Of a stretch of 64,000 nt of DNA, positions 45,395 through 56,799 are shown piece by piece. This DNA is from Eonycteris spelaea (taxonomy: Eukaryota; Chordata; Mammalia; Chiroptera; Pteropodidae): NCBI GenBank assembly GCA_003508835.1, contig PUFA01000068.1, positions 5,828,001 to 5,892,000 of the forward strand, read 5' to 3'. Both the position numbers and the translations under genes were made by a program. The notes under the pieces are model-generated. The model did not search any database. It saw only the letters and a list, made by a program, of their open reading frames with translations, and was not told where the DNA came from. Each line of letters starts with the position of its first letter. The stretch's first letter is position 1.

Positions 45395-45562
45395 TTTCCA
45401 AGGATAGGGCTCGTGTCCTCCATTCTTGGTGTGTAACCCTACACACCTCTATTTGCCATCAAATTAGGCAACCTGCTATTCGATTTATCTTTAACTTCAA
45501 TTTTTTGGCTAAAATTCATTTACTTCTTAGACTTCTTTATTTTCATCATCACTCTTGTTAGA
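45395..45562 (+). repeat. L2-like fragment (weak)
   Basis: 'ctatttgccatcaaattagg', 'caacctgctattcgatttat', and 'ttctttattttcatcatcac' recall the middle of sense L2. Diverged. Confidence 0.35.
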
Positions 45563-45599
45563 TGGCTCTCTCTTAAAGGCCAATTAATGTGAAGAAGCA

Positions 45600-47228
45600 G
45601 TTTTTATTACTGCAAAACTTAACGTGTATATGAAGATGTGTGAAAACATTAGGACTCCTAATAAAAAGAAATGGACAGAAGGAAGATAATTCAATCGATG
45701 AAAGGTATGGAGATTTCCCATGTAGCCCCTGTCCCCCAATACATGCATAGTCTCCCCCATTAAAAACATCATTCACAGAATGGTGCATTTTCTTACCAAG
45801 GATGTACCTACATTGGCACACTGTATTCACCCAAAATCTACCAGTTACCTTAGGCTTCACTCTTAGTATTACACATTCTATGGGTTTGAAAGAATGTATA
45901 ATGACATATATCCATAATTATAATATCATAGAGAAGATTTTCATTGCCTTAAAAATCCTCTGTGTTTCGCTAATATATTTTCCTTCACCTAATCCCTAAA
46001 CCAGCAGCAACATTGATCTTTGTATTATCTCCATAGTTTTGCCTTTTCCAGAATGCCATATAGCGGAAATCATACAGTATGTAGCTTTTTCAAACTGGCT
46101 TTTTTCACTTGGTAACATACATTTAAGTTTCCTCCATGGCTTGATAACTTTTTTTTTTAACATTGAATTGTATTTTATTGTCTGGCTGTACCACAGTTTA
46201 TTTATCTGTTCACCTACTGAAGAACATCTTGGTTACTTCCAAGTCTTGGCAATTGTGAATAGTTTCTATAAACAGCCATGTGCTGGTTTTTGTGTGGCAT
46301 TAATTTTCAGCTATTTTTGATAAATATCAAGGAGTATAATGGCTATATTATATAGAAAGAGTATGTTTAGTTTCATAAGAAAGCACCAAACTGTCTTCCA
46401 AAGTAGCTGAACCATTTTGCATTCGTACCAGCTATGGATGAGAGTTCCTGTTGCTCTACTATCCTCAACATTTAGGATTGCCAGTGACTTGGACTTTGGT
46501 TGTTGTAATAGGTGTTCAGTCAGTTTGGTTCATTCTAATAGGTAATTGTTTTACTTGTTAATTGTTGCAGTTCCCTGATGAAATGCTATAGAGCATAGAA
46601 TATTTTCCATTTGCATATATTCTTTGATGAGACATCTGTTAAAGTCTTTGGCCATATTTTGAGTTATTTATTTTCTTATTGCTGAGGTTTTGTTTATTGC
46701 TATGATTTATCTGCATATTTTGGATAACAGTCCTTTATCAGATGTGTCTTTAGCAACATTCCTTCCAGTCTGTTGCTTTTCTTCTAATTCTTTTGCTATT
46801 GTCTTTTGCAGAGCAGATTTAAAAATTTTAATGACATACAGCTTATCAATTATTTCTTTCATGGATTATGTTTTTGATGTATCTGCAAAGGCATCACATA
46901 CCCAAGGTCATCTAGGTTTTCTTATATGGTCTCTGCTAGATGTTTTATGGCTGTGCATTTTACATTTAAGTCTATGATCCATTTTGAGTTAATTTCTGTA
47001 AGGGATGTAAGTTTGTAGATTCATTTTTTTGGCATGTGGATGTCCAGTTGTGCAAGCACCATTTGTTGACAAGACTGTCTTTCCTCTATTGTATTGCCTT
47101 TGCTCCTTTGTCAAAAGTCAGTTGACTATTTATGGGGTCTTATGTTTCCTTGATTCGTTTATTATTTTGCCAATACCACACTGTCTTGATTCCTGAAGCT
47201 TTATAGTAAGTCTTCTAACTTTGTTCTT
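45600..47228 (-). mobile_element. L1 LINE, 3' 1.6 kb, antisense
   Basis: Continuous antisense L1 from 3'UTR into ORF2: 'ttcccatgtagcccctgtcc', 'cacattctatgggtttgaaa', 'ttgccttttccagaatgcca', 'ccacagtttatttatctgtt', 'gtcttccaaagtagctgaac', 'ttggataacagtcctttatc', 'gcatgtggatgtccagttgt', 'caccatttgttgacaagact', 'ataccacactgtcttgattc'. Its type is older than the copies at 15.3 and 58.4 kb. Frames are broken throughout; 46690-46977 (+) is spurious. Confidence 0.95.
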
Positions 47229-47284
47229 CTCTTCACTAAATACTTTTTAGGGCCTTACAGGTCTCATGCTTATATTTCTGAGAT

Positions 47285-47482
47285 AGTAACTATAGAGCAG
47301 TGGAGAAAAACCAAGTTTGGCCTGGAAATACAAAGACTAAAATCCTGGCTCTCATACACAGTTACTTCTTTGTTGTTGTTTTGGTTTCTTCATCTTTAAA
47401 ATCAGAATAATAGGGTATATAATACAGTGTGTTCGGGCTTTTTACATGATTCAGTATTTGTGAAAATTCCTCATCTGGTACG
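47285..47482 (+). repeat. MIR SINE
   Basis: Sense: 'gcagtggagaaaaaccaagt', 'ctaaaatcctggctctcata', 'tcttcatctttaaaatcaga'. Confidence 0.72.
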
Positions 47483-47699
47483 TAATACATTAAATTATTT
47501 TTCCTCTTTCAATTAAATTATTACAAAGCAACATAAGGAAAATATAAGTGAATCAACTTAAAGCTATGACAAGATAGAGTAAAGGTTATCAGAATGATTT
47601 ACCTACATTGACTCATGTAGTTTAAGATACTTTATGCTTCATTAATTAAGGATGCATATTATAATTTGAATACTAAAATAATTCCAAATTGCAAATTTG

Positions 47700-49205
47700 T
47701 GAAGAGGACATTAAATAATTTAATTACTAATCCAACAGAATAAAGAAAAAGAGATAAATAGGAACATGAAATTAGCAGAACAAATATAAATCACTTAGTG
47801 ATTAGGCCCTCATATGGCAGTCATTATTTTCAATATAAATGGTCTAAGTATTACAAAGAGAGGTAGAAATTTTTATATTGAATTTAAAAAGAAGATTTAA
47901 CATATTCAATTTTAGCAATCTTATTAGAAACATAGGAAGGCAAAAACTTAGGAAGTAAAATGATTTGAAAATGTATACTATGTAAAGACTAAGTGAAAGA
48001 ATCTTTTTGTAGCTATATCAAAGAAGGGCTTAAGGCAAAAGTTGTGAGATAAAAAGGGATGTTCAATAAAGGGAAAAGATTCAGTTCATCTTGATAGAAC
48101 AGTTCTGAACTTGTATGCACCCAATGAAGTAACCTCAGAATATTTAAGTAAAATCCAACAAAACTAAAAGTTTAGAAAAATAAACAAATCATCAAATTAT
48201 GGGAGGTTTCAAATTCTTCTGTAATTGCTAGAACAGACAGACAGAAATGATTCATCAGAGAAGTTTTGGACCTCACTTGAGTAAATGTGACTTAGTCGAC
48301 TTATTTGGCACACTGCAGAATATGTATATTTTTTAAGTACCCATAGAACTTTATCCAAGTTGACCTTTTGCTGGACTGTGAACAATTTTAAACACATTTT
48401 AATACATTAAAATTAAAGAACATGTTTTCATAGTAGAGAGAGCTAGAAACCAGTAATAAAAAGATATCTAGAAAATAACTATGCATTGTAGAAATCAAAG
48501 AGTATATATATTTTAAATAATCAATGTCATAAAGTCATAATGGAAAAGAAAAAAATATGTTGAACTGAATGATAATAAAAATATGACATCAAAATTTTTA
48601 GCCATGTAGACTTATAGGCTATAGTTAAAGCTATGAATTGAAAGAAATTAATGGCTTTAAATTCACAAAATAGAAAAAAGAAAGTTGAAATAATGATCTT
48701 TGTATCTATTTTCAGAAGTTAGAGAAAGAAATATCATTCTTGCATGTATGCCTAACAAAACTTTATGCACACGGACATCAAAAATGTTGACCAGGAGTGT
48801 TTATAACATTTTTCATAATAACAAAAACCTGGAAATAACTCATGTCTATTAACAATAGAGTGACCAAAAAAATTGTGGTATATTTTCCCAATGATAAAGT
48901 AGACAACAATGAGAATAAACAAGCTATTGCTACATATAACAACATGGATAAATTTCTTATGCTTAATGTGGAGTAAAAGAAGATAGACACAAATGAGTTA
49001 ATACATATAATTCCTTTATGATAACAGTGGACACGCTGGACAAATAGCAATTGATTTCAGAATCTCTTAGGAATACTTTAAGATTGATTTAGCTTGATAA
49101 ATGTAGGTGGTGAACACACAGTGCAATATACAAATGATGTATTATTGAATTGTGTGCTTGAAAACTTTATAATTTTATTAACCAATGTTAGTCCAATCAA
49201 TTTAA
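47700..49205 (+). mobile_element. L1 LINE, sense, internally deleted
   Basis: The first part matches the ORF2 endonuclease region ('aacttgtatgcacccaatga', 'gctagaacagacagacagaa') and the segment after it ('aattgaaagaaattaatggc'). From about 48730 the text jumps to the 3' end ('ataacaacatggataaattt', 'tgtattattgaattgtgtgc', 'attttattaaccaatgttag'), so most of ORF2 is missing. The 3' end is the same bat-like type as at 15.3-16.2 kb. The left edge is uncertain and may lie near 47520. Confidence 0.8.
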
Positions 49206-49489
49206 TTTAAGTAAATGTCCATCTTTTTTTCTTTTGACATTTTTCTTCTTGCCTAGAATGCAGACATGATTGTTGTACCTTTAGCAACCCTGCTGGGACT
49301 TTGAAGACAGAATCCACTTGTAAAAGATGACAGAACACAAAGAAAAAAGAAATATGGTTCCTTGGTAACTGTATGGACTTGAGAATCAAATTTTATGCCT
49401 TGGTGTATTAGTGGTTAGGAACCTTTTTGGGTGAATTGGAGTTTGGACACCAATATCAAATAATCTAAATGGTAAATGTTTCACAGTTT

Positions 49490-49695
49490 GTAAAACACTG
49501 ACATGTACAATGTTCAGCTCAAATAGCACTGACAGTAACTCTGTGTAGTAGATATAATTCATTTCAATTTTTAGATGAGGAAAAAGAATTATGCTACTGA
49601 ATTTCTCTGAATTTCTCATAGCAGAGCCAGAACTTGAATCCAGGTTTCTGACTTTATGTTTTCTTTTTTGTTTAGTATACCACTGTGCAGGAACC
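49490..49695 (-). repeat. MIR SINE
   Basis: Antisense: 'gacagtaactctgtgtagta', 'tttttagatgaggaaaaaga', 'gcagagccagaacttgaatc', 'caggtttctgac'. Confidence 0.82.
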
Positions 49696-50094
49696 AAAGA
49701 ATTCTGAAAAAAGTTGAGGCCCATTTCTAAAGTCAGTATGTTATTTGTCATTGTCATGCACCAAAAGGATGGGCCAGATCAATCTTTGGCCATGCTTTTT
49801 GGTCTCTGAATTGCAACATAGTCACATCTAAGTCAGTAGGATTGGAGTATGGGCTAGACCTGAACAAGGGTAAATTTAGGGAGTCTGGATATGTTTTTTC
49901 ATGACGTTTTTGGTGTCAACACTTCCCATTATGCAGAAGTCAAAGAAAGATTGTGATGTGGACAAAAGACACTGATATTTACAAAATATGAAGTGCTTTG
50001 AGTGGGTAAGGTTGCTCACAAATGGATATGGTTTCCAATTGCATTAGAATTAAATTGTATTTGCCATACACTTAATGAGCAGCTACAATTTTAT

Positions 50095-50290
50095 TTAGGT
50101 TACTTGCTTAATTATTTATCACCACATTCTGAAAACACTTAATTCTCAGTTTCTTTATGTATAAAATGGGGATAACAATAATACTTATGAGGATATTGTA
50201 AATATTAAATGAGTAGATATAAAGCTTTTAATTAGCTGCTAGAATATAGCAGGGGCTCAAAAATGCTTGTTATTGCCATTATTGCTATTA
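50095..50290 (+). repeat. MIR SINE
   Basis: Sense: 'ttctcagtttctttatgtat', 'aaaatggggataacaataat', 'tacttatgaggatattgtaa', 'atagcaggggctcaaaaatg'. Confidence 0.88.
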
Positions 50291-50407
50291 TTTTCTGTAA
50301 AGTAAAACATAGTACCACCTCATAGGATTGTTTTCAAGATTCCAGGGAAGCAATTTATATAAGGCAACTTGCAGAGGTTTCTTTCTAACTGAGTTGGTGT
50401 AGGAGAA

Positions 50408-50490
50408 GGACTTATCAAGCAAGTCTTAATAAGAAAGTCTTAATAAGCAAGTCTTAATAAGGACTTATCAAGCAAGTCTTAATACGAAAG
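50408..50490 (+). repeat. 14-bp minisatellite (AAGCAAGTCTTAAT)
   Basis: Four copies of AAGCAAGTCTTAAT or its one-base variant with AAGAAAG. The second copy group is reached through a repeat of the preceding GGACTTATC, so a longer block was also duplicated. Confidence 0.92.
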
Positions 50491-50739
50491 ACCATGAGGA
50501 ACGGTTGGCCGAGGTAGACAGGAGAAAGGGGATTTTTGAAGAAAAGGTTGAGGAACTGAGAGCCCAAAGAATTGCACAGATTTCAAAGACACAGAAAAGA
50601 AGTATTTATTGAATATATAAATAAAAAATCAAGCAAAAGTTGGGAAAGTGTTTGAGGATTTATGAGTAATGTAGTTTGTGTTTTCCCACTGTTCTTATGG
50701 GAAATTGGTTTGAAACATTAAGTTGAGGGCCCCTGTAGA

Positions 50740-50875
50740 CCATAAGCTCCACGAGGGCAGTGGTGTTTGTCAGATTTTGTTCGCTGATATGTCCCACATG
50801 TCCAGAACAGGACCTGACATGCAGTAGGTATTCAGTAACTATTTATTGAATGCATGAATAAATGCATGAATATCA
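50740..50875 (+). repeat. L2 LINE 3' end
   Basis: 'ccataagctccacgagggca', 'aacaggacctgacatgcagt', 'aggtattcagtaactattta', 'ttgaatgcatgaataaatgc': the sense L2 terminus. Confidence 0.93.
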
Positions 50876-50879
50876 TGAA

Positions 50880-51415
50880 GGGCCTGGACCTCAAGAAGAG
50901 AAGTAGAAACTGAGTTCTGCAGACTGTGGTTGGCCTAAAGGAGTTTCTGGGCAAGAGACTTGGATAACTTAGTCCTGCTTCAGGAGGATTCATTTTGTAG
51001 TGGTGGGAGAGACACAGGTGAGGAAGAGGAAGATAAGGGTTTACTTGAGAGCAGAAGCAATAGGTAATGGAGGGGAGGGAAGTGTCGGAGAGAGGCGGTG
51101 AAAAGCAGTATGAAGACATTAAATTGTGGCATAATGAATTAGAAGAGATTACCTAAAATTCAAAATTTCTTTCAATATTTGACATTCATAAGTCCTTTTC
51201 TTACACTCTGCTTCTTCCATCAATACCTTCTGCAGTTAAATACAGGACAGAAAACAGAGTATATCACCTTGACATTTTTCTGTGTTGAGTCTCCTGTCAT
51301 AGGATGAATGTTGCCATTTGTTATTAAAACACTCCTGCCTACACCTCCTATCTGTGAAATAACTTTTCCCCCTAGTCCATTGGGGGTTTACTTTGTCCTT
51401 CAAAATACAATCTGC
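50880..51415. other. unassigned sequence
   Basis: No repeat or gene recognised; the minus-strand frame at 50832-51119 has no similarity. Confidence 0.45.
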
Positions 51416-51419
51416 AAAT

Positions 51420-51640
51420 TAGCTGTGATCCCTCAATTTATCTCTGTGATGTTCTGCTCATTTTATTTATAATCCATAGACAATTAAAATCACTTTTATA
51501 CAACATCGGCCTGATGACAGATGTGCGGCTGCCACTCTGACACATGACGGCTGACATAAATCATTTGATGATCAAAGTATGTGTTGATTTGCTAGTCTCT
51601 AGTTACAGCAGATGCCACCCCAGACAGAGTGACAGGGACA
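51420..51640. other. repeat-free stretch, candidate conserved non-coding element
   Basis: About 220 bases match no repeat I know and are compositionally balanced compared with the surroundings. They include CAGATGTG (E-box-like), CATTTGATGATCAAAG (LEF/TCF-like plus its near reverse) and TGACACATGACG. Conservation is a guess. Confidence 0.3.
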
Positions 51641-51849
51641 TTCTTCATGGGAGCCTCATTTTAGCTAACTGCTTTGCTCTGCTCCAGCTCTGGAATCTTG
51701 ACAGCTTGGCTAGTTTGTGACAGCTTGGAAATTATTCATGTTGCTTTCACAAACCACCAAGGGTCAATCTACACTTTATTCCCACATCTCCATGTTTCCG
51801 GTGGCTTCCTAGTAGGACATATGAGGGGTGACAATCTGAACCCAATCTA

Positions 51850-52125
51850 TCATTGGGTCTTGGTGCCAGCCATGAGTCTTTTATTCTTCCACCTATCTTC
51901 CTCAGTTCACCAGCTTTTATAATCTCTTTCTTGACTGTCTTTGGGTATGAGGTTTCATAATCTTAGAATGATTTCCTCCCTGTGTCCTCCACCCAGTGCA
52001 CCCCTACTTCTCTTTGAAGACTTGGTTTAGTTCTTGCCTCTGTGAAATATTTACTACTCACTTCCCATACAACTGGCTTCTTCTAATTTGTTCTTCCAAA
52101 ACAATGTAATTTATTTTTGATCAGG
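51850..52125 (+). repeat. L2 LINE fragment
   Basis: Sense L2: 'cctccctgtgtcctccaccc', 'ctctttgaagacttggttta', 'gttcttgcctctgtgaaata'. Confidence 0.6.
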
Positions 52126-52299
52126 TTCACAGAGTGATTAAGTCATATTCTTCCATTCATGGGGTTACAATCATCATTGTCTATGGAAGAGCCCTCTCCT
52201 TTTATTTCACTTTATATTCCATTGTCCATCCCAGTTCTTTACTCCTAACCTCTATCCAACGTGAATAGTTGCTCTGGTGAATTTAATTTATGTCCTATA

Positions 52300-53485
52300 T
52301 GCACAAATTTGTGAAGATTACATAGTGTCATGTTTATGTATATGTTTAAATTTATATGTCATAGCACACTAAAATATATTTTTCCTTCATTTTTCACTAT
52401 ATGATTAGGTTTTAATATCTATACATATTGCTGTATGCATGCCTAATTCATTCCTTTACAAAGAAATATAGAGAAATTCATACCAAGCATTGGCATTTCC
52501 CTGATTACTAGTGTGTTTTGCCATCTCCTTATAAACTTATTGTCATTTAGGTTTCTCCTTCTCTGTGACTATTAACTATTTAATCTTTTGTCATTTCCCG
52601 TTAAGTTTTCTGCCTTATTCTGCTGTGTTGAAATTCCTTATTTTAAGACATTAATCTATCGTTAATTTTAGATGTTGCAAATATCCTTTTAATTTTTTTT
52701 CGTCTAATATCTATCAGATTCAAAATGTATATGTCGTAAAATCTTAAACTACAAATCTATTTTATCTTTTTCTACCTATTTTTGTCAATTGTGTCTTTAT
52801 ATAGATTAAAACAATACTGTTAAATTTATATAATAAGTATGATTGCTAGAAATTTATTTTTATTTTATTGGTATGTGACATCTCTTTTTTTTTGACTGTT
52901 ATGTTTTCCATCTTAAATGATATTTTAACTGATATAAAATCACTACCATGACATTTTGTTTAGATAATTTATGTTTTGTATATTTTTTATTTTTCTAATT
53001 TAGAATATTACTTCATTTAAAAATTATTTTATGCAGTTAATATAAAAGGCAGAGAGCCTCTGCCTTTTGATATAAGTTTAAATCATTTATATTACTGAAA
53101 TTAACATGAAATTTTAAACTATTTTTGTTATTTTGTGAACTTTTCAGTTATAGTTTAAAAAGAGTTTTCCCTATATTGTTTTTTCTTTCCTTTAGGGACT
53201 AATTTTTAAAATTGATCTATGTTAGTCTTTATGCTTTTTGGAAGAATTTTTCATCTTGACATTCAAGACCACTGATTAACTCTTTGTATCCATTCTGTTG
53301 TTCAACCAATCCTTTGAACTCTTTTTCAACTATTATAGTTTTCCTAATGCCCATTGTTCCTGTTCCTGCTCATTTCCCTTAATATCTTCCTTTTAATAAT
53401 TGAGAATATTTATTATGCTTATTTCAAATTATTTTTTGATTAGTCCATTAGTACTACTGCTTAAGTAATGTTTTTCAAAAAAATG
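52300..53485 (-). mobile_element. old L1 LINE fragments
   Basis: 'gcatttccctgattactagt' at 52490 and 'gcctctgccttttgatataa' followed by 'gtttaaatcatttatatt' near 53055-53090 are antisense L1 phrases. The rest is AT-rich and diverged. Boundaries are guesses. Confidence 0.5.
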
Positions 53486-53489
53486 TTTT

Positions 53490-53888
53490 TGAAATGTTTT
53501 TGTTTGTCCTGTTCATGCGTTGCTTTCAGTTTTATATCCTTTTTTTACTTACTTCGCATAGCATGATATTCTCAAGATCCATCCATGTTGTCACAAATGG
53601 CAGTATTTCATCTTTTCTTACGGCTGAGTAATATTTTATTATATATCTATCAAATCTTCACCCAATCATCTGTCGAAGGACATATCAGTTGTTTCCATGT
53701 CTTGGCTACCATGAATATTGCTACAATGGACATAGGGGTATATGTATCTTTACAGATAAATGTTTTCAATTTTGGGAGGGTAGATACCCAGAAGAGGGAT
53801 TGCTGGATCATATGGTAATTTCAGTCTTAATTTTTTGATGAACCTCCATACTGTTTCCATAGTGGCTGTACCAATTTACATTCCCTGA
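53490..53888 (-). mobile_element. L1 LINE 3' part (antisense arm of an inverted copy)
   Basis: Antisense L1: 'ttgctttcagttttatatcc', 'tattctcaagatccatccat', 'gttgtttccatgtcttggct', 'gagggattgctggatcatat', 'ctgtaccaatttacattccc'. At 53888 it switches to sense L1 with a different segment. The frame at 53585-53818 is spurious. Confidence 0.93.
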
Positions 53889-54318
53889 CTCCAAATTATA
53901 CTACAAAGTGAAATAATTAAAACAGCATGGTATTGGCAGAAAAACATTCACACAGACCAATGAAACAGTTGAAAGCCCAGAAATAAACCCACATATATAT
54001 ATTGGCAAATAATTTTCAACAAAGGAGCCAAAACACAATGGAGAAAAGAAAGCCTTTTCAATAAATTATCCTGGGAAATTGGAAAACCATATATAGAAGA
54101 ATGAAACTAGACTGCTGTCTCTCACCATGCACTAAATTTAACTCAAAATGGATCAAAGACCTAAATATAAGACCTGAAACAGTACATTGCTTAGAAGAAA
54201 ATAAAAGTATTAAGGTTATGGGCCTTGGTCTTAGAGAGAGATGATTTTATGAATTTGACCTCAAAGACAAGGGAAATAAAAGCAAAAATAAATGAATGGG
54301 ACTATATTAAACTATTTT
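53889..54318 (+). mobile_element. L1 LINE ORF2 segment (sense arm of an inverted copy)
   Basis: Sense L1 ORF2: 'acagcatggtattggcagaa', 'gcccagaaataaacccacat', 'aactcaaaatggatcaaaga', 'cctaaatataagacctgaaa'. It lies upstream of the neighbouring piece in an intact L1. With that piece it forms a 5' inversion with a short deletion at the junction. Confidence 0.93.
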
Positions 54319-54422
54319 GATGAGTTACTGTTTCGCCGAAGACGTCACCTACTTCAGTAGGTAATTTATATTTATAAAGAGGAGTGAAATCTTACGGCAC
54401 ACAACTCACTTTTGCTCTAGAC

Positions 54423-54643
54423 TAGAGCAAACCTCGGGCTGCAGGGGCTGGTACTGGTTCATGTCCTGTTAGGAATTGGGTTATATAGGTGGAGGTAAGT
54501 GGGGGCAAGCGAGTGAAGCTTCATCTGTATTTGCAGCCGCTCCCCAGCACTATCATCACCACCTCAGCTCCATCTCAGGTCGTTAGGCATTAAATTCTTA
54601 TAGGAGCACCAGTCCCTGGTTCCAAAATGGTTGGGCACCACTA
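54423..54643 (+). mobile_element. hAT-type non-autonomous DNA transposon
   Basis: 'ggttcatgtcctgttaggaa', 'gcgagtgaagcttcatctgt', 'atttgcagccgctccccagc', and 'ttaaattcttataggagcac' are diagnostic of a common mammalian hAT repeat. The ends pair as decayed inverted repeats (TAGAGCAAACC at the left, TTGGGCACCACTA at the right). The flanking 8-mers are CTCTAGAC (54415-54422) and CTCTAGAG (54644-54651), 7 of 8 identical, as expected for hAT. Confidence 0.88.
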
Positions 54644-54659
54644 CTCTAGAGTGTCATTT

Positions 54660-54885
54660 CTCTCGTCATCTATTCCCCTAAACAGTGGCCTCCACCCCCA
54701 CTCCCACCACATATATACATGCACCGTAACAATCTAGACATTCTGTCTACCTAGGAATTTTCATAGATTTTTCTGTTAGTATCTGGGATCAACCAACTTC
54801 CCTATCACTCTATGGCATCTCTAATTCAGGATTCAGGAAAGGAGGTCAGCTTTTCATGCTATTTCACTCCAATTTATGAACTAAT
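54660..54885. other. unassigned sequence
   Basis: No repeat or gene recognised. Confidence 0.4.
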
Positions 54886-54889
54886 CAGA

Positions 54890-55015
54890 AATAGCTGTCT
54901 TTATTATTATTATTATTATGTATCCTGAAGGCCAGAGACTATATCTTCTTTTTTTTTTTTTTTTGAGCACTCGTGTATAAATACACCGTAATCACTCAAT
55001 ATAGGCTGTCTAAAA
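54890..55015 (+). repeat. L2 LINE 3' end with (TTA)n
   Basis: A (TTA)n run at 54900-54919, then 'cctgaaggccagagactata', a T-run, and 'cgtaatcactcaatataggc', which fits the sense L2 terminus. Confidence 0.6.
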
Positions 55016-55019
55016 AAGG

Positions 55020-55430
55020 AATAGAAGTGACACCTTAAAAATTCTAATCCTTAGGGAATTCAAAAACAACTGGCATTTATTACAAGTGAACACAGTTTTG
55101 ATTAATTGTAGTATGTGAGAAAGAAGAATTTGATGAATGCCTGTAATGTTTCCAAAACTGGTTGTTCAAAATTCTAAATCCTTCTAAAATAAATAAATAA
55201 TTTTCATTTATTGGTGTGGTAAAATAGGTATGGCTGATTCCTAGATAATTAAAGATTTTAAAGGTTTTGGGACAAGATTATGAAGAAATTTCTGGTTATC
55301 TCTAGCTCTCTTATAAGTGAAATCTTAAGTAAAATTTGTTTTAGATTTCGTAGGTCTATTTGCTTTAGTTGTATGTGGTTATATCCTCATGGCTACCATT
55401 GCCTCTCTTTCCACTCTCTTCCCTTTGTCT
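55020..55430. other. unassigned AT-rich sequence
   Basis: No repeat or gene recognised. Confidence 0.45.
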
Positions 55431-55434
55431 ATAG

Positions 55435-55569
55435 CAGCATTTCTTAAGTGGGAACAATTTTGTCCCTCCAATGTTTGGAAATGGGTAGAGGCCAGGCATT
55501 CCAATACACAGGATGGCCTCCCACAAAAAAGAATTATCTGTCGGTAGTGCTATATTGAGAAACTCTTGA
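55435..55569 (+). mobile_element. MER20 DNA transposon (hAT-Charlie), internally deleted
   Basis: 'gggaacaattttgtccctcc', 'gggtagaggccaggcattcc', 'aatacacaggatggcctccc', 'acaaaaaagaattatctgtc' are MER20 phrases. It begins with a decayed 'cagcatttctta' terminus and ends 'attgagaaactcttg'. About 80 bp of the consensus interior are absent. Confidence 0.9.
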
Positions 55570-55574
55570 CTGTA

Positions 55575-55985
55575 GAGTTCTTAGCCTTGAACTCTCCATG
55601 TGGAGTTGACTATAGTACTAAACACAGGAAAATAACTTTGAAGTGTCCAGTGTTATCCAAATCTACCTGAACTCTGAATTTGACTAGTAGTAGTTCGGAG
55701 GTCTATGGGTATCTGCAATACACACATACACATGCACACCTGATAGTTGGTATTGCTAAGATGCCAACTTGGATGGTTGGACACCAGAGTCAAATCTCTC
55801 TGTACTATACTATTTCCTCATCTTTCATCTTCAGCCCTTCCTAGGATGTCTTTTCTTTTCTCCATCCAACTTGTTTTCCCTGAACATTGGATAATTCTCC
55901 TAAGATAACCCCTGTTTGAGTACTCAGATGTTGGCATGCTCTGGCTTACTTTTCCAATAGCTCTTTTAAAATATCTCTTTGTAAA
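55575..55985. other. unassigned sequence, possibly diverged L2
   Basis: Pyrimidine-rich text at 55800-55985 may be the start of the L2 that follows; no gene seen. Confidence 0.35.
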
Positions 55986-55989
55986 TACC

Positions 55990-56218
55990 AAATATCAGCT
56001 TTTCAGAAGGTCTTTCTTGACTGTGTAAGCAAAGTAACACAGTTCTCCATCACTTTTATCCCCTTATCTTCTTTTAATTTTCTTCATAGCAGTAATTGTC
56101 TTTCACATATTTGCTTATTTTATATGTTTCTTTCTCCTTTACCTCCATGTCATAAAGCAAGGATATGTTTTGCTTAGTATGATATTCCAGGGTTTAGAGT
56201 ACATAATGGTTCGTACAA
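55990..56218 (+). repeat. L2 LINE 3' region
   Basis: 'cagaaggtctttcttgactg', 'tcttcatagcagtaattgtc', 'ctccatgtcataaagcaagg' follow sense L2 order. Confidence 0.65.
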
Positions 56219-56229
56219 TATCAATTACT

Positions 56230-56790
56230 AGACCCTGGAATATATGCAAAGGTTATTAAATAAATCATGGCCCCTACTTGCCATTTGGAGGGGGAGATAG
56301 ATAAATATTACATACATATATGTAAGTATGTGTGTGTGTATAAAAAATATATAATATAAATATAGATAAGGATAATGCTGTATAGATGAGTGGTCAGATG
56401 ACATCACTGTCCTACCTAGGAAAGCTGGAGAGGAATTCTCAGAGGAGGCAACACCTGAGCTAGGTCTTGAAGAATACATAGGATTCCCAAAAAGCATGAA
56501 AGTGAAAAGCGTCTCAGGTACAGGAGTAGCATGTCTGAAAAGGTGCTATATATTTTTTTAAAGTATTGAATGTTTTAGAAATGAAGGAGCTAAAACAATA
56601 AGTATAAGTCTGGTCCACATTCTAGAGGACAATACACGATAACAAGGAAAGATGAACTTTATCCTGTGGAAAACTGGGAACCTAAAATATTTTGAGTAGC
56701 TCTGTGTTTGAAAATGATAATGCTAGTGGCAATGTGGAGGTTAGATTGGATGATCAGAAGATGGTAATGATCAGCCACCATGGAGAAATT
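56230..56790 (-). repeat. L2 LINE 3' region
   Basis: Antisense L2: 'aggaattctcagaggaggca', 'acacctgagctaggtcttga', 'agaatacataggattcccaa', 'ggtacaggagtagcatgtct', with a (TA)n/(TG)n patch inside at 56310-56365. Confidence 0.85.
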
Positions 56791-56799
56791 TAAAAATGA

